64,000 bases of DNA from JALYRV01 sp040902895 (GCA_040902895.1 JBBDWL010000078.1:1-64000); one strand, 5' to 3'; positions 23,984 through 32,842 are shown, counted from the first letter of the stretch. The notes: generated by a model from the letters alone, not told the origin. Made by a program: numbers and translations.

Positions 23984-26074
23984 ATGATGACAGTGCGGCA
24001 TGCGCCGCGTCCTCAAGAGGCGGCTCAAGAAGCCTCAAAAGTTCTCAAAACCATGGGCTCCCAGTATTTCTTCGGCCCTTTTGCGCTCGACGCCGCCCGC
24101 CGGCAGCTGACGCGCGGCGCAGACGCCGTGCCCCTGACCGCGCGGGGATTCGACGTGCTGCTGGCGCTGCTGGAGCGCCGCGGCGAGACGGTGGAGAAAG
24201 ACCAGCTGCTGCAGCGCGTGTGGCCCGACACGATCGTCGAAGAAGCGAATCTCAGCCAGCAGATCTTCACCATTCGCAAGCTGCTCGGACAGACCGAGGG
24301 GCAGCCATACATCGCCACGGTGCCGCGGCGTGGGTACCGGTTTGTAGCGGCGGTGCGCGAAGGGGCGGTGGACAAGCCAGCAGCGCCGGCGCCTGCGGCT
24401 GCGCCGCCCGCTGCAGGCGCGCATGCTCAGCCCGTACGGCTCGCAATTCCACTGAGCGACACGGCGCCACTCGCGTCGATCCCGAATGGCGTCATCGCCA
24501 TCTCTCCCGACGGCTTGCGCATCGTGTATGCGGCGTCGGCGGGCGCGACGACCGAGCTGTATCTGCGTCCGCTCTCCGAGGTCACGGCCACGCCAATACC
24601 CGGCACCGAAGGCGCGTCGAATCCGTTTTTCTCGCCTGACGGCGAGTGGCTCGGCTTTCAGTGCGGACGCCGGCTGCAGAAGCTGCCGCTGGCGGGCGGG
24701 CCGCCCATCACGCTGTGCGAGGTGAGCGACGTGCGCGGCGCGTCGTGGGGAACGGACGGGCACATCGTGTATGCGCCCGGACCGACGTCGGGACTCTGGC
24801 GCGTGCATGCGTCCGGAGGATCCGCAGCCCCATTGACGATCGTGGATTTCGACGGGGGCGAGCGCACGCACCGCTGGCCGCACGTGCTGCCCGGCGGCCG
24901 CGGCGTGATCTTCACGGTGGGACATGCCGGCGCCGCGTCATTCGACGAGGCATCGCTGGCCGTCGCGGATTCCGGTGGGGCCGGACATCGCATGCTGCTG
25001 CGACATGCGACCGACGGCCGTTACGTGCCGAGCGGATATCTGGTATGGGCCCGCGGCGCCACGCTGTTTGCCGCGCCGTTCGATCTCGACGCGCGCGAGA
25101 TCACGGCCGCCGCGCGGGTCGTGCAGCCGGGCGTCGCGATGAATGCGACCGGCGTCGCGCACTTCACCTGCGCGAGCACGGCCGGCCTGCTCGTGCACGT
25201 GCCGGGCGAAGCGCAGTCGCTGCGCCGATCGCTGGTCGGCGTCGATCGCACCGGCGCGATCACGGCGGAGTATGCGGCCGGCGAGGCGCTCGAAGAGCCG
25301 CGCGTCTCACCCGACGGCCGCGCCGTCGTCGTGAGTCTGCGCGGGCGCAGCTCCGACCTGTGGCGGCGCCGCTTCGGCGGCGGCACGCTCGAACGCGTCA
25401 CATTCGAGGGAGAGAACTTCGCCGGCATCTGGGGTCCCGAGCCGGGGATGCTGACGTTCAGCTCGAGCCGCGAGGGCGGTGCGTCAGACATCTATTGCGT
25501 GCAGCCCGATCGCGCGTCGCCCCCCGAGCTGCTCATCGCCAGCGAATTCGACAAAGCCGCCTCGTCATGGTCGCCCGACGGATCGACGCTGCTGTTCACC
25601 GAGTATCACCCCGAGACCGGCGCCGACATCTGGGTGCTCGATCGCCACGCGTCGACCGCGCGCCCGTTTCTGCGCACGCGGTTCAACGAGTATGCGCCCG
25701 TGTTCTCGCCCGACGGCCGGCTGGTCGTCTACACGACCGACGAATCGGGACGGCCGGAAATTCACGCGCTGTCGTATCCGGATGCGACAGGGAAGCGGCA
25801 GCTGTCAGTTGGCGGCGGCGCCGAACCCGTGTGGTCGCGCGACGGCCGCGAGCTGTTTTATCGGAGCGGCGACCGCGTGATGCGCGTCGACATGAGCGGC
25901 GGAGTTGACGAGGCCGGCGTGCCGGAGACGGTGCTGGAGGGAAAGTACGCGCCGGGCACGGTCACGGTCGCCAACTATGACGTGAGCGCGGACGGCGGCG
26001 AGTTCCTGATGGTGAAAACGGCGGAGGCCGCCGCGCCAACCGCCCTGCACGTGACCTTGGGCTGGCCGGTCTAG
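23984..26074 (+). CDS. winged-helix (OmpR/CadC type) regulator fused to beta-propeller
   Basis: A 696-aa protein. Residues about 26-112 form a Trans_reg_C winged helix (FGPFALDAARRQLTRG, LTARGFDVLLALLERRGETV, VWPDTIVEEANLSQQIFTIR, YIATVPRRGYRFVA). A Pro/Ala linker leads to a TolB/WD40 propeller (SPDGLRIVYAAS, FSPDGEWLGFQ, WSPDGSTLLFTE, FSPDGRLVVYTTD). Unlike many relatives, I see no membrane helix between the two, so it may be cytosolic. ATG 23984/23987 has AGGA upstream; ATG 24053 just before the domain is an alternative. A TAGAAT box lies at 23953. Confidence 0.85.
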   Translation: MMTVRHAPRPQEAAQEASKVLKTMGSQYFFGPFALDAARRQLTRGADAVPLTARGFDVLLALLERRGETVEKDQLLQRVWPDTIVEEANLSQQIFTIRKLLGQTEGQPYIATVPRRGYRFVAAVREGAVDKPAAPAPAAAPPAAGAHAQPVRLAIPLSDTAPLASIPNGVIAISPDGLRIVYAASAGATTELYLRPLSEVTATPIPGTEGASNPFFSPDGEWLGFQCGRRLQKLPLAGGPPITLCEVSDVRGASWGTDGHIVYAPGPTSGLWRVHASGGSAAPLTIVDFDGGERTHRWPHVLPGGRGVIFTVGHAGAASFDEASLAVADSGGAGHRMLLRHATDGRYVPSGYLVWARGATLFAAPFDLDAREITAAARVVQPGVAMNATGVAHFTCASTAGLLVHVPGEAQSLRRSLVGVDRTGAITAEYAAGEALEEPRVSPDGRAVVVSLRGRSSDLWRRRFGGGTLERVTFEGENFAGIWGPEPGMLTFSSSREGGASDIYCVQPDRASPPELLIASEFDKAASSWSPDGSTLLFTEYHPETGADIWVLDRHASTARPFLRTRFNEYAPVFSPDGRLVVYTTDESGRPEIHALSYPDATGKRQLSVGGGAEPVWSRDGRELFYRSGDRVMRVDMSGGVDEAGVPETVLEGKYAPGTVTVANYDVSADGGEFLMVKTAEAAAPTALHVTLGWPV

Positions 26075-26221
26075 CCGGCGGCACCGTCGACGGCCCTCGA
26101 TGTTTTTCTCCAGTGTCCTCAGAGGTGACGCTGCGGCACGAGATCGGGCGACACCTCGAGTGTGTAACAGGCCTGTTTTCGCTGATTCCGGCTGGTGTCG
26201 CGTTTGCTCTGAGTCGTGTTC

Positions 26222-27121
26222 ATGATGAAGCAGCTCGCGGCCACAACCTTCTTTATTGTTCTCACCGCCGCTCCACTTGCCGCACAGGGGCGCAACGAAC
26301 GCGGCCGGGTTCCGGCCGGCCATATGCCGCCCGCGGGCGAATGCCGGGTCTGGCACGACGGAAGGTCGCCCGGCCATCAGCCTGCCCCCACGAGCTGCGC
26401 CGAAGCGCAGCGCGTCGCCGCGCGCACCGGCGGGCGCGTGATTTATGGTGACGAGCGCATCAAAGACAAGGGCCGCGGCAAGAACGGGCGCAACGCGCGT
26501 GTCGAACGCGGTAACGGCGGCGGCGGACGCGGCGAGCGCGATGACCGTGGCCGTGATCGGGATGACATCGGCAGAGACGATCGGCGCGGCACAGACGACC
26601 GCCGGCCCACCGCTGGCGGGCGCGACACGGGCGGCCGCGCGATTCCACGAACGGAGCGTCGTCCGACGAGGAGTCGCGATGACTATGCGCGATCGCAATC
26701 GGCCGGCTATCAGAACGGCCATCGTGACGGGCTCGTCAAAGGGCGCGACGATGCGGATGATGGCAGCCGCTACGATCCCAATCGCCACGCCTGGTATCGC
26801 TCGGCCGATCGCGGATACAACACCCGCCATGGCTCGCGCGCGAGCTATCGCAGCCAGTACCAAGCCGGATTTCTCGCCGGGTATGACGATGCATTCAATC
26901 CCACCAACTTTGCCGCGGTCGATCCGATCAACGTGACCTGCGAGATGGCTGACGGGGGCGGCTGCAAGGTCTGGACGGTTACACCGAACGGCACGACGCT
27001 GACCGGCGGAGATCCGAATGCGAAGAACAACACCACGCTGCTGCACATCGACTCGGGTGGAACGGTGCTGGCGGTGGGCGGGAACTACAACGTGGCGTTC
27101 TCGATGACGATCGCGCGCTGA
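26222..27121 (+). CDS. secreted protein with basic low-complexity middle and C-terminal domain
   Basis: An approximately 299-aa protein with a signal peptide (LAATTFFIVLTAAPLAAQ). The N-terminal segment GECRVWHDGRSPGHQPAPTS resembles a motif repeated in secreted proteins of these bacteria. Residues about 75-160 are Arg/Asp/Gly-rich and probably disordered. A YQNGHRDGLVKGRDDADDG helix pair and a C-terminal beta domain (NVTCEMADGGGCKVWTV) follow. The start at 26222 follows an in-frame GTG. Function unknown. The 26075-26221 interval shows nothing else. Confidence 0.7.
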   Translation: MMKQLAATTFFIVLTAAPLAAQGRNERGRVPAGHMPPAGECRVWHDGRSPGHQPAPTSCAEAQRVAARTGGRVIYGDERIKDKGRGKNGRNARVERGNGGGGRGERDDRGRDRDDIGRDDRRGTDDRRPTAGGRDTGGRAIPRTERRPTRSRDDYARSQSAGYQNGHRDGLVKGRDDADDGSRYDPNRHAWYRSADRGYNTRHGSRASYRSQYQAGFLAGYDDAFNPTNFAAVDPINVTCEMADGGGCKVWTVTPNGTTLTGGDPNAKNNTTLLHIDSGGTVLAVGGNYNVAFSMTIAR

Positions 27122-27135
27122 AAAGGCTCTTGGCG

Positions 27136-28071
27136 CTACTCCGCGGCGCGCAGATAGGCGAGCACGACGAACGCCTGCCCGACCCAGAACAGGAACATCC
27201 ACTTCAGCATGTCGGCCCGCTGGCCGGCCATATCGGCGCGAATGCCACCGAGCCCGCGCTCGAGTGCCACGGCGAACGCTTCCTGTCTCTCGGCGTGTCG
27301 ATCGAAAGACGCCTGAGTGTTCTCGCCTAGACGGTCGACGGCTGCCTGGGTGGCGAACCCGCGAAGCTCCACGCGAATGCCGCCAAGCCCGCGCTCGAAG
27401 GCCACGGCGAATGCTTCCTGTTTCTCGGCAAGCCGGTCGAAAGAGGTCTGCGTCTTCTCGCCAAGGCGATCGACGGCTGCCTGCGTCTTCTCGCCAAGGC
27501 GGTCGACAGCCGCTTGCGTGGCAAAGCCGGCGAGGTCGGCGCGCATGTTGCCAAGACCCCGTTCGAGAGCGACGGCGAAGGCTTCCTGTTTCTCGGCTAC
27601 TCGATCGACAGTCGTCTGCGTGGCGAAGCCGGCCAGGTCGGCCTTCGTGGCGACACCGGCGAGGTCCTCCTTCGTAGCGACACCGGCCAAGTCGGCCTTC
27701 GTAGCGACACCGGCCAAGTCGGCCTTCGTGGCGAAGTCGGCCAGGTCCGCCTTCGTGGCGAAGTCGGCCAGGTCAGCCTTCGTCGCAAAGCCTGCCAGAT
27801 CCGTCTTCGTAGCGAAGCCCCCCAGGTCAGCTTTCGTTGCAACGCCGGTGAGATCGGCTTTCGTGGCAAAGCCGGCCAGATCTTCCTTCGTCGCGCAGCG
27901 ATCCAGACGCGCCTCGATTGATGCGAATCGAGGCTCGAGCGCCCTGGTGATCGCTCTCGCGATATCGTCGGTCATCTGATCCTGCTGGCGGTTGAGCACT
28001 TCGACGAGCGCCGCGCTGCCCTCATCACCGAGAACGTCGTGCAGCGGCTTCGGAACCGATACTCGTTTCAC
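27136..28071 (-). CDS. coiled-coil protein with ten 9-residue ADLAGFATK repeats and tail anchor
   Basis: A 311-aa protein. The N-terminal helix has LHDVLGDEGSAALVEVLNRQ and a coiled coil. Residues 63-152 are ten tandem nonapeptides of the type ADLAGFATK, then larger repeats with KQEAFAVALERGLGNMRADL and QAAVDRLGEKTQ. The C-terminus is one membrane helix (MLKWMFLFWVGQAFVVLAYL). Nine-residue periods in a coiled coil give local right-handed stutters, as in trimeric stalk proteins. The W-x-FLFW-x-G signature and upstream palindrome link it to 19133-19405. Function unknown. Confidence 0.75.
   Translation of the reverse strand: MKRVSVPKPLHDVLGDEGSAALVEVLNRQQDQMTDDIARAITRALEPRFASIEARLDRCATKEDLAGFATKADLTGVATKADLGGFATKTDLAGFATKADLADFATKADLADFATKADLAGVATKADLAGVATKEDLAGVATKADLAGFATQTTVDRVAEKQEAFAVALERGLGNMRADLAGFATQAAVDRLGEKTQAAVDRLGEKTQTSFDRLAEKQEAFAVAFERGLGGIRVELRGFATQAAVDRLGENTQASFDRHAERQEAFAVALERGLGGIRADMAGQRADMLKWMFLFWVGQAFVVLAYLRAAE
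27616..27885. repeat. 27-bp tandem repeat, ten units, in frame
   Basis: Ten 27-bp units encode the nonapeptide array of the coiled-coil gene. Units differ at a few positions, mostly third bases and the G-F/G-V/D-F choice. Because 27 is a multiple of three, copy number can change without breaking the frame. Confidence 0.85.
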
Positions 28072-28098
28072 GGAAACGCACCTTCCCGCCGACCTCGG

Positions 28099-28119
28099 GA
28101 CGACGATGCCATCGTCGTC
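28099..28119. promoter_or_regulatory. perfect GACGACGATG palindrome before a coiled-coil gene
   Basis: Ten-base arms GACGACGATG/CATCGTCGTC flank one base, 28 bases upstream of the start at 28071. Read toward the gene it is followed by CCGAGGTCGGCGGGAA, the same leader as at 19108. Confidence 0.62.
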
Positions 28120-28458
28120 GGCCCGTCGTCAAGGCGGTTTGCGTTCTGTCAAAGCTCGTTAGAAATGTCCCCTGGTTGTTGGTCTGCTTCCTAAACGAGA
28201 GAAAGGGGGACGTTTTGTGGGAGCTGTGCGAAACGCGTCGGCAGGCGTTGGCTATGAAGCTGGCATGCGTTTGTCATCACTCGCGCGAGGCTAGCGCGAG
28301 TCGCGCGAATCTCGTGCTAGCTCACAGAGCGTGGCGACATCGACTGCCTCGTTGCTGCTGCAGAATCTGTGCGCCGTGGCACAAAGCTCGCCGTACTCTC
28401 GCCGGCGATAGTGCTGAGAAATCCGTACCGGCCGATGTGCTGTGCAAAGGCAGGCCCG
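28120..28458. other. intergenic stretch without gene
   Basis: About 340 bases between the coiled-coil gene and the sigma factor gene hold no reading frame I trust. The only structure seen is the conserved hairpin element at 28360-28432, plus a short GCGCGAGGCTAGCGCGAG repeat-like patch near 28284. Confidence 0.5.
28360..28432. ncRNA. conserved 73-nt hairpin element, copy A
   Basis: Aligns without gaps to 38486-38558 with about 56 of 73 identical bases by hand. The core ACTCTCGCC-GGCGATAGT folds as a hairpin, followed by the invariant CTGAGAAATCCGT-x-CCGGC. Between the two copies a C-G pair changes to G-C, which supports a folded RNA or DNA structure. Strand and function are unknown; it could be a small RNA, a leader element or a REP-like repeat. 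Confidence 0.45.
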
Positions 28459-29064
28459 TCAGCGCGCGGGGCCGAGCTCGCGAAAGAGCCAGGCCTTCGC
28501 CAGGCGCCACTCCCGTTTGACGGTGCGCGGCGACCGTTTCAGCACGTGCGCCGTCTCCTCGATCGTCATGCCGGCGAAAAACCGCAACTCGATGATGCGC
28601 GCCTGTTCGGGATCAATCGCAGTCAGCCGGTCGAGCGCTGCGTCGATGGCCAGCATGTCAGCCGCATGCGTGGCCTCCGCGCGCGCGTCCTCGGTGGCGC
28701 TCTGCTCGTCTGCATCCTGCAGCACCACGTGCACCGCCGACCCGCCGCGTTTGCCGGCCTGGCGCGCACGCGCGTGATCGACAATCACGCGGCGCATCAG
28801 CTGCGCGGCCACCGCGAAGAACTGCGCCCTGTTCTGCCAGCCGGCCCGCTGTTGATCGACGAACCGCAGATAGACCTCGTGCACGAGCGCGGTCGGCTGG
28901 ATCGTCTGCCCGCGCGCCTCGTGGCGCAGCTGCACGCGCGCGATGCGCCGCAGCTCGGCATAGACGAGCGGCATCAGGCGCGAGAGCGCCTCATGGTCGC
29001 CGCCGCCCCACTGCAGCAGCAGATCCGTGATGCCCGCCGATGCCGCCGTGACGCGCGCCGTCAT
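28459..29064 (-). CDS. ECF-type RNA polymerase sigma factor
   Basis: A 201-aa sigma factor of the Sig-70_X6 (TIGR02999-like) group. Sigma region 2 shows VYAELRRIARVQLRHEARGQ, IQPTALVHEVYLRFVD and RAQFFAVAAQLMRRVIVDHA. Region 4 shows LTAIDPEQARIIELRFFAGM and IEETAHVLKRSPRTVKREW. I chose ATG 29064 because it overlaps the kinase stop (ATGA, four bases). The kinase upstream in the same transcript is the likely partner or regulator. Confidence 0.88.
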   Translation of the reverse strand: MTARVTAASAGITDLLLQWGGGDHEALSRLMPLVYAELRRIARVQLRHEARGQTIQPTALVHEVYLRFVDQQRAGWQNRAQFFAVAAQLMRRVIVDHARARQAGKRGGSAVHVVLQDADEQSATEDARAEATHAADMLAIDAALDRLTAIDPEQARIIELRFFAGMTIEETAHVLKRSPRTVKREWRLAKAWLFRELGPAR

Positions 29065-31670
29065 GGCACCCGCACGTCCGCCAACCCGACGCGACGAAGC
29101 AGTGATTGATATCGCGGATCGTTGCGCAGCGGCTGCAAATCCAAATCGACGGCGAGGTACGCCGTGGAATTCGCGCGTTCGTTGTAGGCACGCTCCAGCC
29201 AAGCGAGCGCGGAGTCGTGATCGCCGAGCCTGACATACGCGCCGGGGATGATGCCCGGGGAAACATACGTACGCGTTGCCATCTCATTGAGTTGCGCGAG
29301 AATCCGCCGTGCCTCGCCCGCGCGGCCCGCGGTCGCCGAGATGTGTGCAAACAGCGCAAGGCTCGATGTCGAGCGATTGGTGAGTTGACGCACACGATCG
29401 ACTTCCGCCAGCGCCTCCTCATGGCGTCCGGCCTCGGACAGGGCCCCCGCAAGCCGCCACCGCGCCTGCGGGTAGGAGGGACCCAGCGCGACAGCGCGGC
29501 CGAGCGTGGCGATCGCGTCGTTCGTACGTCTGGCATTGGTCTGAACCCACCCGATGTTGGTGTGCACGACGAGCGAGAAGGGATCCAGATCGCGCGCGGT
29601 AAACGCCTGACGCAGCGATTCGTCGAAGCGTCCCCTCGACATCAGCAGGTTCGCATACCAGAGCCGGGGGAGCGGCGCGCTGGGATTCAACTCGATCGCG
29701 CGCAGGAACGACTGCTCGGCAGCGTCCCACTGCCAGGAATAGTGCCGCACGTAGCCGAGTGCGGCGTGCGCCTCGGCAAGATCCGGATCGATCTGCAGCG
29801 CCTTGATCGCCGCGGCCTCGGCACGCGGGCGATAGGTCCGCGGAGAGCCGGATCCCACCATCACCGTGCCGAGCAGATTGAAGCAGTCGGCCAGACGGGC
29901 ATATGCAGGCGCGTAGGTGGGATCGAGCGCAATGGCCCGTTCGAAATGTGAGACCGCCCGCTGCAGCGATTCAGCGGTTCTCTGGTTCCATTCATAGCGG
30001 CCCTTGAGGTACGCCTCGTACACCTCCGGCCCTATAGCCGGCACCAGCGTCAGGCGCTCCCGCGCCTCGGGCGTGACCGCCGCGTCGATGCGGGCCGCCA
30101 GCGCGCGCACCGCTTCAGCCTGGAGTACCAGCCCATCGCGCGGACCGCGCACGAAGGACTGCGACCACCGGGTTGCTCCATCGACGGCGTCAACGAGGCG
30201 GAGATCGAGCTCGATTCCCCGCGGCGTCCGGCGCAGCGCGCCCAGGATCATGCCGTCGGCGCCAAGGGCGCGGCCCGCCTCGAGCGGCGTGCGCCCCGCG
30301 CGGCTCACCGAGGCCGTCGAGACGACGCGAACGTTAGCCGACGCGCCCAGCTGCGCCGCAATCGCGTCGGTCATGCCTCCCGCATACGCCGCATCATCCG
30401 CCGTCCCGCCATGCTCGAGCGGCATGACGGCAATCGCATGGATGCGCCGCTCGGCAGGGCGGACCGCGAAGGCGACCGTCAGCGCCGCGCCGATCAGCGC
30501 CAGCGCGCTCAGGGCGAAGCGCCGCTGCGCCGTGCGGCTCGTGACGAGCAGGCGCGCGGCAACCGGCCACGAGCGGCGCTCGCGAATGGACCGCAGCGCG
30601 TCGCGCACGTCGCGGGCGTGCTGGCAGCGGAGCGAGGGATCTTTTTCGAGACAGCGGGCGATCACCAGCCGCAGCGCAAGCGGGACCGCGCGCGCGATGG
30701 CCTTCGGCGGATCCGCCAGAATCGCGGAGCTCGTCTCGAACGGCGTGCGGCCGCGGAACGGCAGCTCGCCTGTGACCAGCTCGTACAGAAGGACGCCGAG
30801 CGCCCACACGTCAGCGCGCGCGTCAGCGCGCCTGCCCTGCAGCACCTCGGGCGCCATATGCGTCAGCGTGCCTGACGGGCCCTGGCCGGTCGCGGTCAGC
30901 GAGTCGAGCGAGTGCGCCGTGCTCCGTTCCGGAAGACGCTTGGCCAGCCCGAAATCGAGCACCACCGCCCGATCGTCGCGCGCGATCACGACATTGGATC
31001 GCTTGAGATCACGATGGATGAGACCGCTCGCATGCGCATGCTCGAGCGCGTCGGCGATGTCGATGGCATACCGCAGTGCCGGCTCGATCGGCAGAGGCCC
31101 GTCCCCCTGCACGTCGGCGAGCGTGCGGCCCTCGACCAGCTCCATGACGATGAAGGGGAGGCCGGCGTCTTCGCCGGCCTCGTGAATGGCGCAGATGCCC
31201 GGGTGCCTGAGCGTCGAGGCGTGCCGTGCCTCGTGCAGGAGGCGGAGCTCGCCGGCTGGATGCGCACGCGCGGCATTGACCGTTTTGATGGCGACCTCGC
31301 GTCCATCGCGCACGTCGCGCGCGCGATAGACCTCGCCCATGCCGCCGGCGCCGATGAAACCAAGAATCTCGTAGTGGCCGATGCGAGATCCAGGCACCAG
31401 CGTGAGCGCGATGCTGCCGAAACCGCCCGCACCGGGCATCGCGGCCGCCGGCGTCTCGAAGAGCAAGGCGGCATCACGATCGCTGGCCAGCAGCGACGCG
31501 ACCTCGCGGCCGAGCGCCGCGTCGCCCGCACACGCCTCGTCAAGCCAGGCCGTGCGGTCCTCCTCGGCGATGTCGATGGCTTCGAGGAAGACGGCCTTGA
31601 CGCGAGCCCAGTCGCTTTGCTGCTGAGGTCGAGGCGTGGGTGTATCGGCCGTAGCCAAGATGCACAGCAT
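29061..31670 (-). CDS. Ser/Thr kinase with TolB-like and TPR domains
   Basis: About 869 aa from ATG 31670. An N-terminal segment (WARVKAVFLEAIDIAEEDRT) typical of sigma-linked kinases precedes the kinase domain (FIGAGGMGEVYRARDV, HRDLKRSNVVIA, VLDFGLAKRL). The catalytic loop reads HRDLKR instead of HRDLKP. One membrane helix follows (FALSALALIGAALTVAFAV), then a TolB-N/FlgO-like domain (IAVMPLEHGGTADDAAYAGG) and at least five TPRs (YAPAYARLADCFNLLG, AEAHAALGYVRHYSW). It is coupled by four bases to the ECF sigma gene, which suggests control of that sigma factor by phosphorylation or sequestration. Confidence 0.9.
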   Translation of the reverse strand: MLCILATADTPTPRPQQQSDWARVKAVFLEAIDIAEEDRTAWLDEACAGDAALGREVASLLASDRDAALLFETPAAAMPGAGGFGSIALTLVPGSRIGHYEILGFIGAGGMGEVYRARDVRDGREVAIKTVNAARAHPAGELRLLHEARHASTLRHPGICAIHEAGEDAGLPFIVMELVEGRTLADVQGDGPLPIEPALRYAIDIADALEHAHASGLIHRDLKRSNVVIARDDRAVVLDFGLAKRLPERSTAHSLDSLTATGQGPSGTLTHMAPEVLQGRRADARADVWALGVLLYELVTGELPFRGRTPFETSSAILADPPKAIARAVPLALRLVIARCLEKDPSLRCQHARDVRDALRSIRERRSWPVAARLLVTSRTAQRRFALSALALIGAALTVAFAVRPAERRIHAIAVMPLEHGGTADDAAYAGGMTDAIAAQLGASANVRVVSTASVSRAGRTPLEAGRALGADGMILGALRRTPRGIELDLRLVDAVDGATRWSQSFVRGPRDGLVLQAEAVRALAARIDAAVTPEARERLTLVPAIGPEVYEAYLKGRYEWNQRTAESLQRAVSHFERAIALDPTYAPAYARLADCFNLLGTVMVGSGSPRTYRPRAEAAAIKALQIDPDLAEAHAALGYVRHYSWQWDAAEQSFLRAIELNPSAPLPRLWYANLLMSRGRFDESLRQAFTARDLDPFSLVVHTNIGWVQTNARRTNDAIATLGRAVALGPSYPQARWRLAGALSEAGRHEEALAEVDRVRQLTNRSTSSLALFAHISATAGRAGEARRILAQLNEMATRTYVSPGIIPGAYVRLGDHDSALAWLERAYNERANSTAYLAVDLDLQPLRNDPRYQSLLRRVGLADVRVP

Positions 31671-31760
31671 AAAGGCGTGGCCCCTTTTTCCGGTAGCTGC
31701 CGCGTACATAGACAGGAAGTCCCAGGCCGCCACGGCAGTTCTACATAAGGAGCCCACCCG

Positions 31761-32816
31761 ATGAGAGACCGAACGCGCAGATGGATGATTCCCGCCGCCG
31801 TGATCGCCGCCGCCACGAGCGTCATCCTCGGATGCGGGAGCGATTCCTCGCCCACGTCACCGGCCGGGACGCACTACGTCGTGAGCTCCGGCACCGACGG
31901 CAATTTTCCGACGATCGCCGCGGCGATGAGGGTCGTGCCCGATGGCCAGTTCATCGAGGTGCGGGGTGTCATCGGCGAGCGGGTGGTCATCAACAGGGCG
32001 GGCATCGAGATCCGGGGTGCCGGAGGCGTGCTCGACGGCGCGCTGCTCGACGGACGCGGCACCGGCATTCACATCACGGCGCCTGGCGTGAAACTGTCTG
32101 GCCTCATCATCCGCAACTTCGAAGTCGGGATCACGGTCGACGGCGTCGCGAACGTGATCATTCAGGACAATGAGATTCATTCGAACAACAACAAGACCGC
32201 GAACGCGGCGCCGCCCCTGGCGCCGACCGACCCGTTTAACGGCATCGTGCTGAACGGCGCCACGAGCGCGCAGATTACGAATAACCTGCTGCGCAACAAC
32301 GGACACGACGGTCTGACCCTGCAGGCAAACAGCCGCAACAACGTCATCCGCGGCAACCGCGTGCTGAACAATGGCGCACAGACGGCACCCTCGCGCTTTG
32401 GCTGCGGCATCAACCTGTTCAGCGCGGCGGGTAACTCGGGCAATCAAATCACCGACAACGAGGTCAACGACAACCACTGGGGCATCCTCCTGAACGTCGC
32501 CACCGGCAACGTGGTTCGCAACAATCGCGCGCGTGGCAACGGACGCGCCGGGATCGCGGCGCTCGCGACTGCGAGCGACAACACCATCCAGGACAACGAT
32601 GCGCGTGACAACGCGACGTTCAACATCGCGCCCAGTCTGAGCTTCGATCTGTTCGAGGCGCCGCCGCTCAACAACACGTGGCAGAACAACCAGGGGCGGT
32701 TCAATTTCGCCTCGGGTTCGACGCTCACGGCCGGCCAGATGACGGCCATGATCGCCGAGGCGTTCGGCCCGGGCGGCTGCATGCGCGGCACGTCTGCTGC
32801 GAGCGTCTCCCACTGA
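31761..32816 (+). CDS. lipoprotein with right-handed beta-helix (NosD/pectate-lyase fold)
   Basis: A 351-aa protein with a lipobox (VILGCG) after a hydrophobic signal. The mature part starts THYVVSSGTDGNFPTIAAAM and builds parallel beta-helix coils with Asn ladders (NVIIQDNEIHSNNNKTAN, AQITNNLLRNNGHDGLTL, NVVRNNRARGNGRAGIAALA). The AAGGAG ribosome site is nine bases before the ATG. Beta-helix lipoproteins of this kind bind or cut polysaccharide, but no catalytic cluster is obvious. The TonB receptor gene follows on the same strand. Confidence 0.83.
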   Translation: MRDRTRRWMIPAAVIAAATSVILGCGSDSSPTSPAGTHYVVSSGTDGNFPTIAAAMRVVPDGQFIEVRGVIGERVVINRAGIEIRGAGGVLDGALLDGRGTGIHITAPGVKLSGLIIRNFEVGITVDGVANVIIQDNEIHSNNNKTANAAPPLAPTDPFNGIVLNGATSAQITNNLLRNNGHDGLTLQANSRNNVIRGNRVLNNGAQTAPSRFGCGINLFSAAGNSGNQITDNEVNDNHWGILLNVATGNVVRNNRARGNGRAGIAALATASDNTIQDNDARDNATFNIAPSLSFDLFEAPPLNNTWQNNQGRFNFASGSTLTAGQMTAMIAEAFGPGGCMRGTSAASVSH

Positions 32817-32842
32817 CGCGCGAGGCGCGCATGGAGGCCAGG

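Noticed and set aside
25805..27202. 465-codon minus-strand frame
   Set aside because: Spans the ends of two convincing plus-strand genes; composition is that of an antisense shadow.
27616..27885. possible CRISPR array
   Set aside because: Units are contiguous 27-bp coding repeats without unique spacers.
28176..28520. 114-codon plus-strand frame
   Set aside because: Runs through the structured element and into the sigma factor gene antisense; no protein-like pattern.
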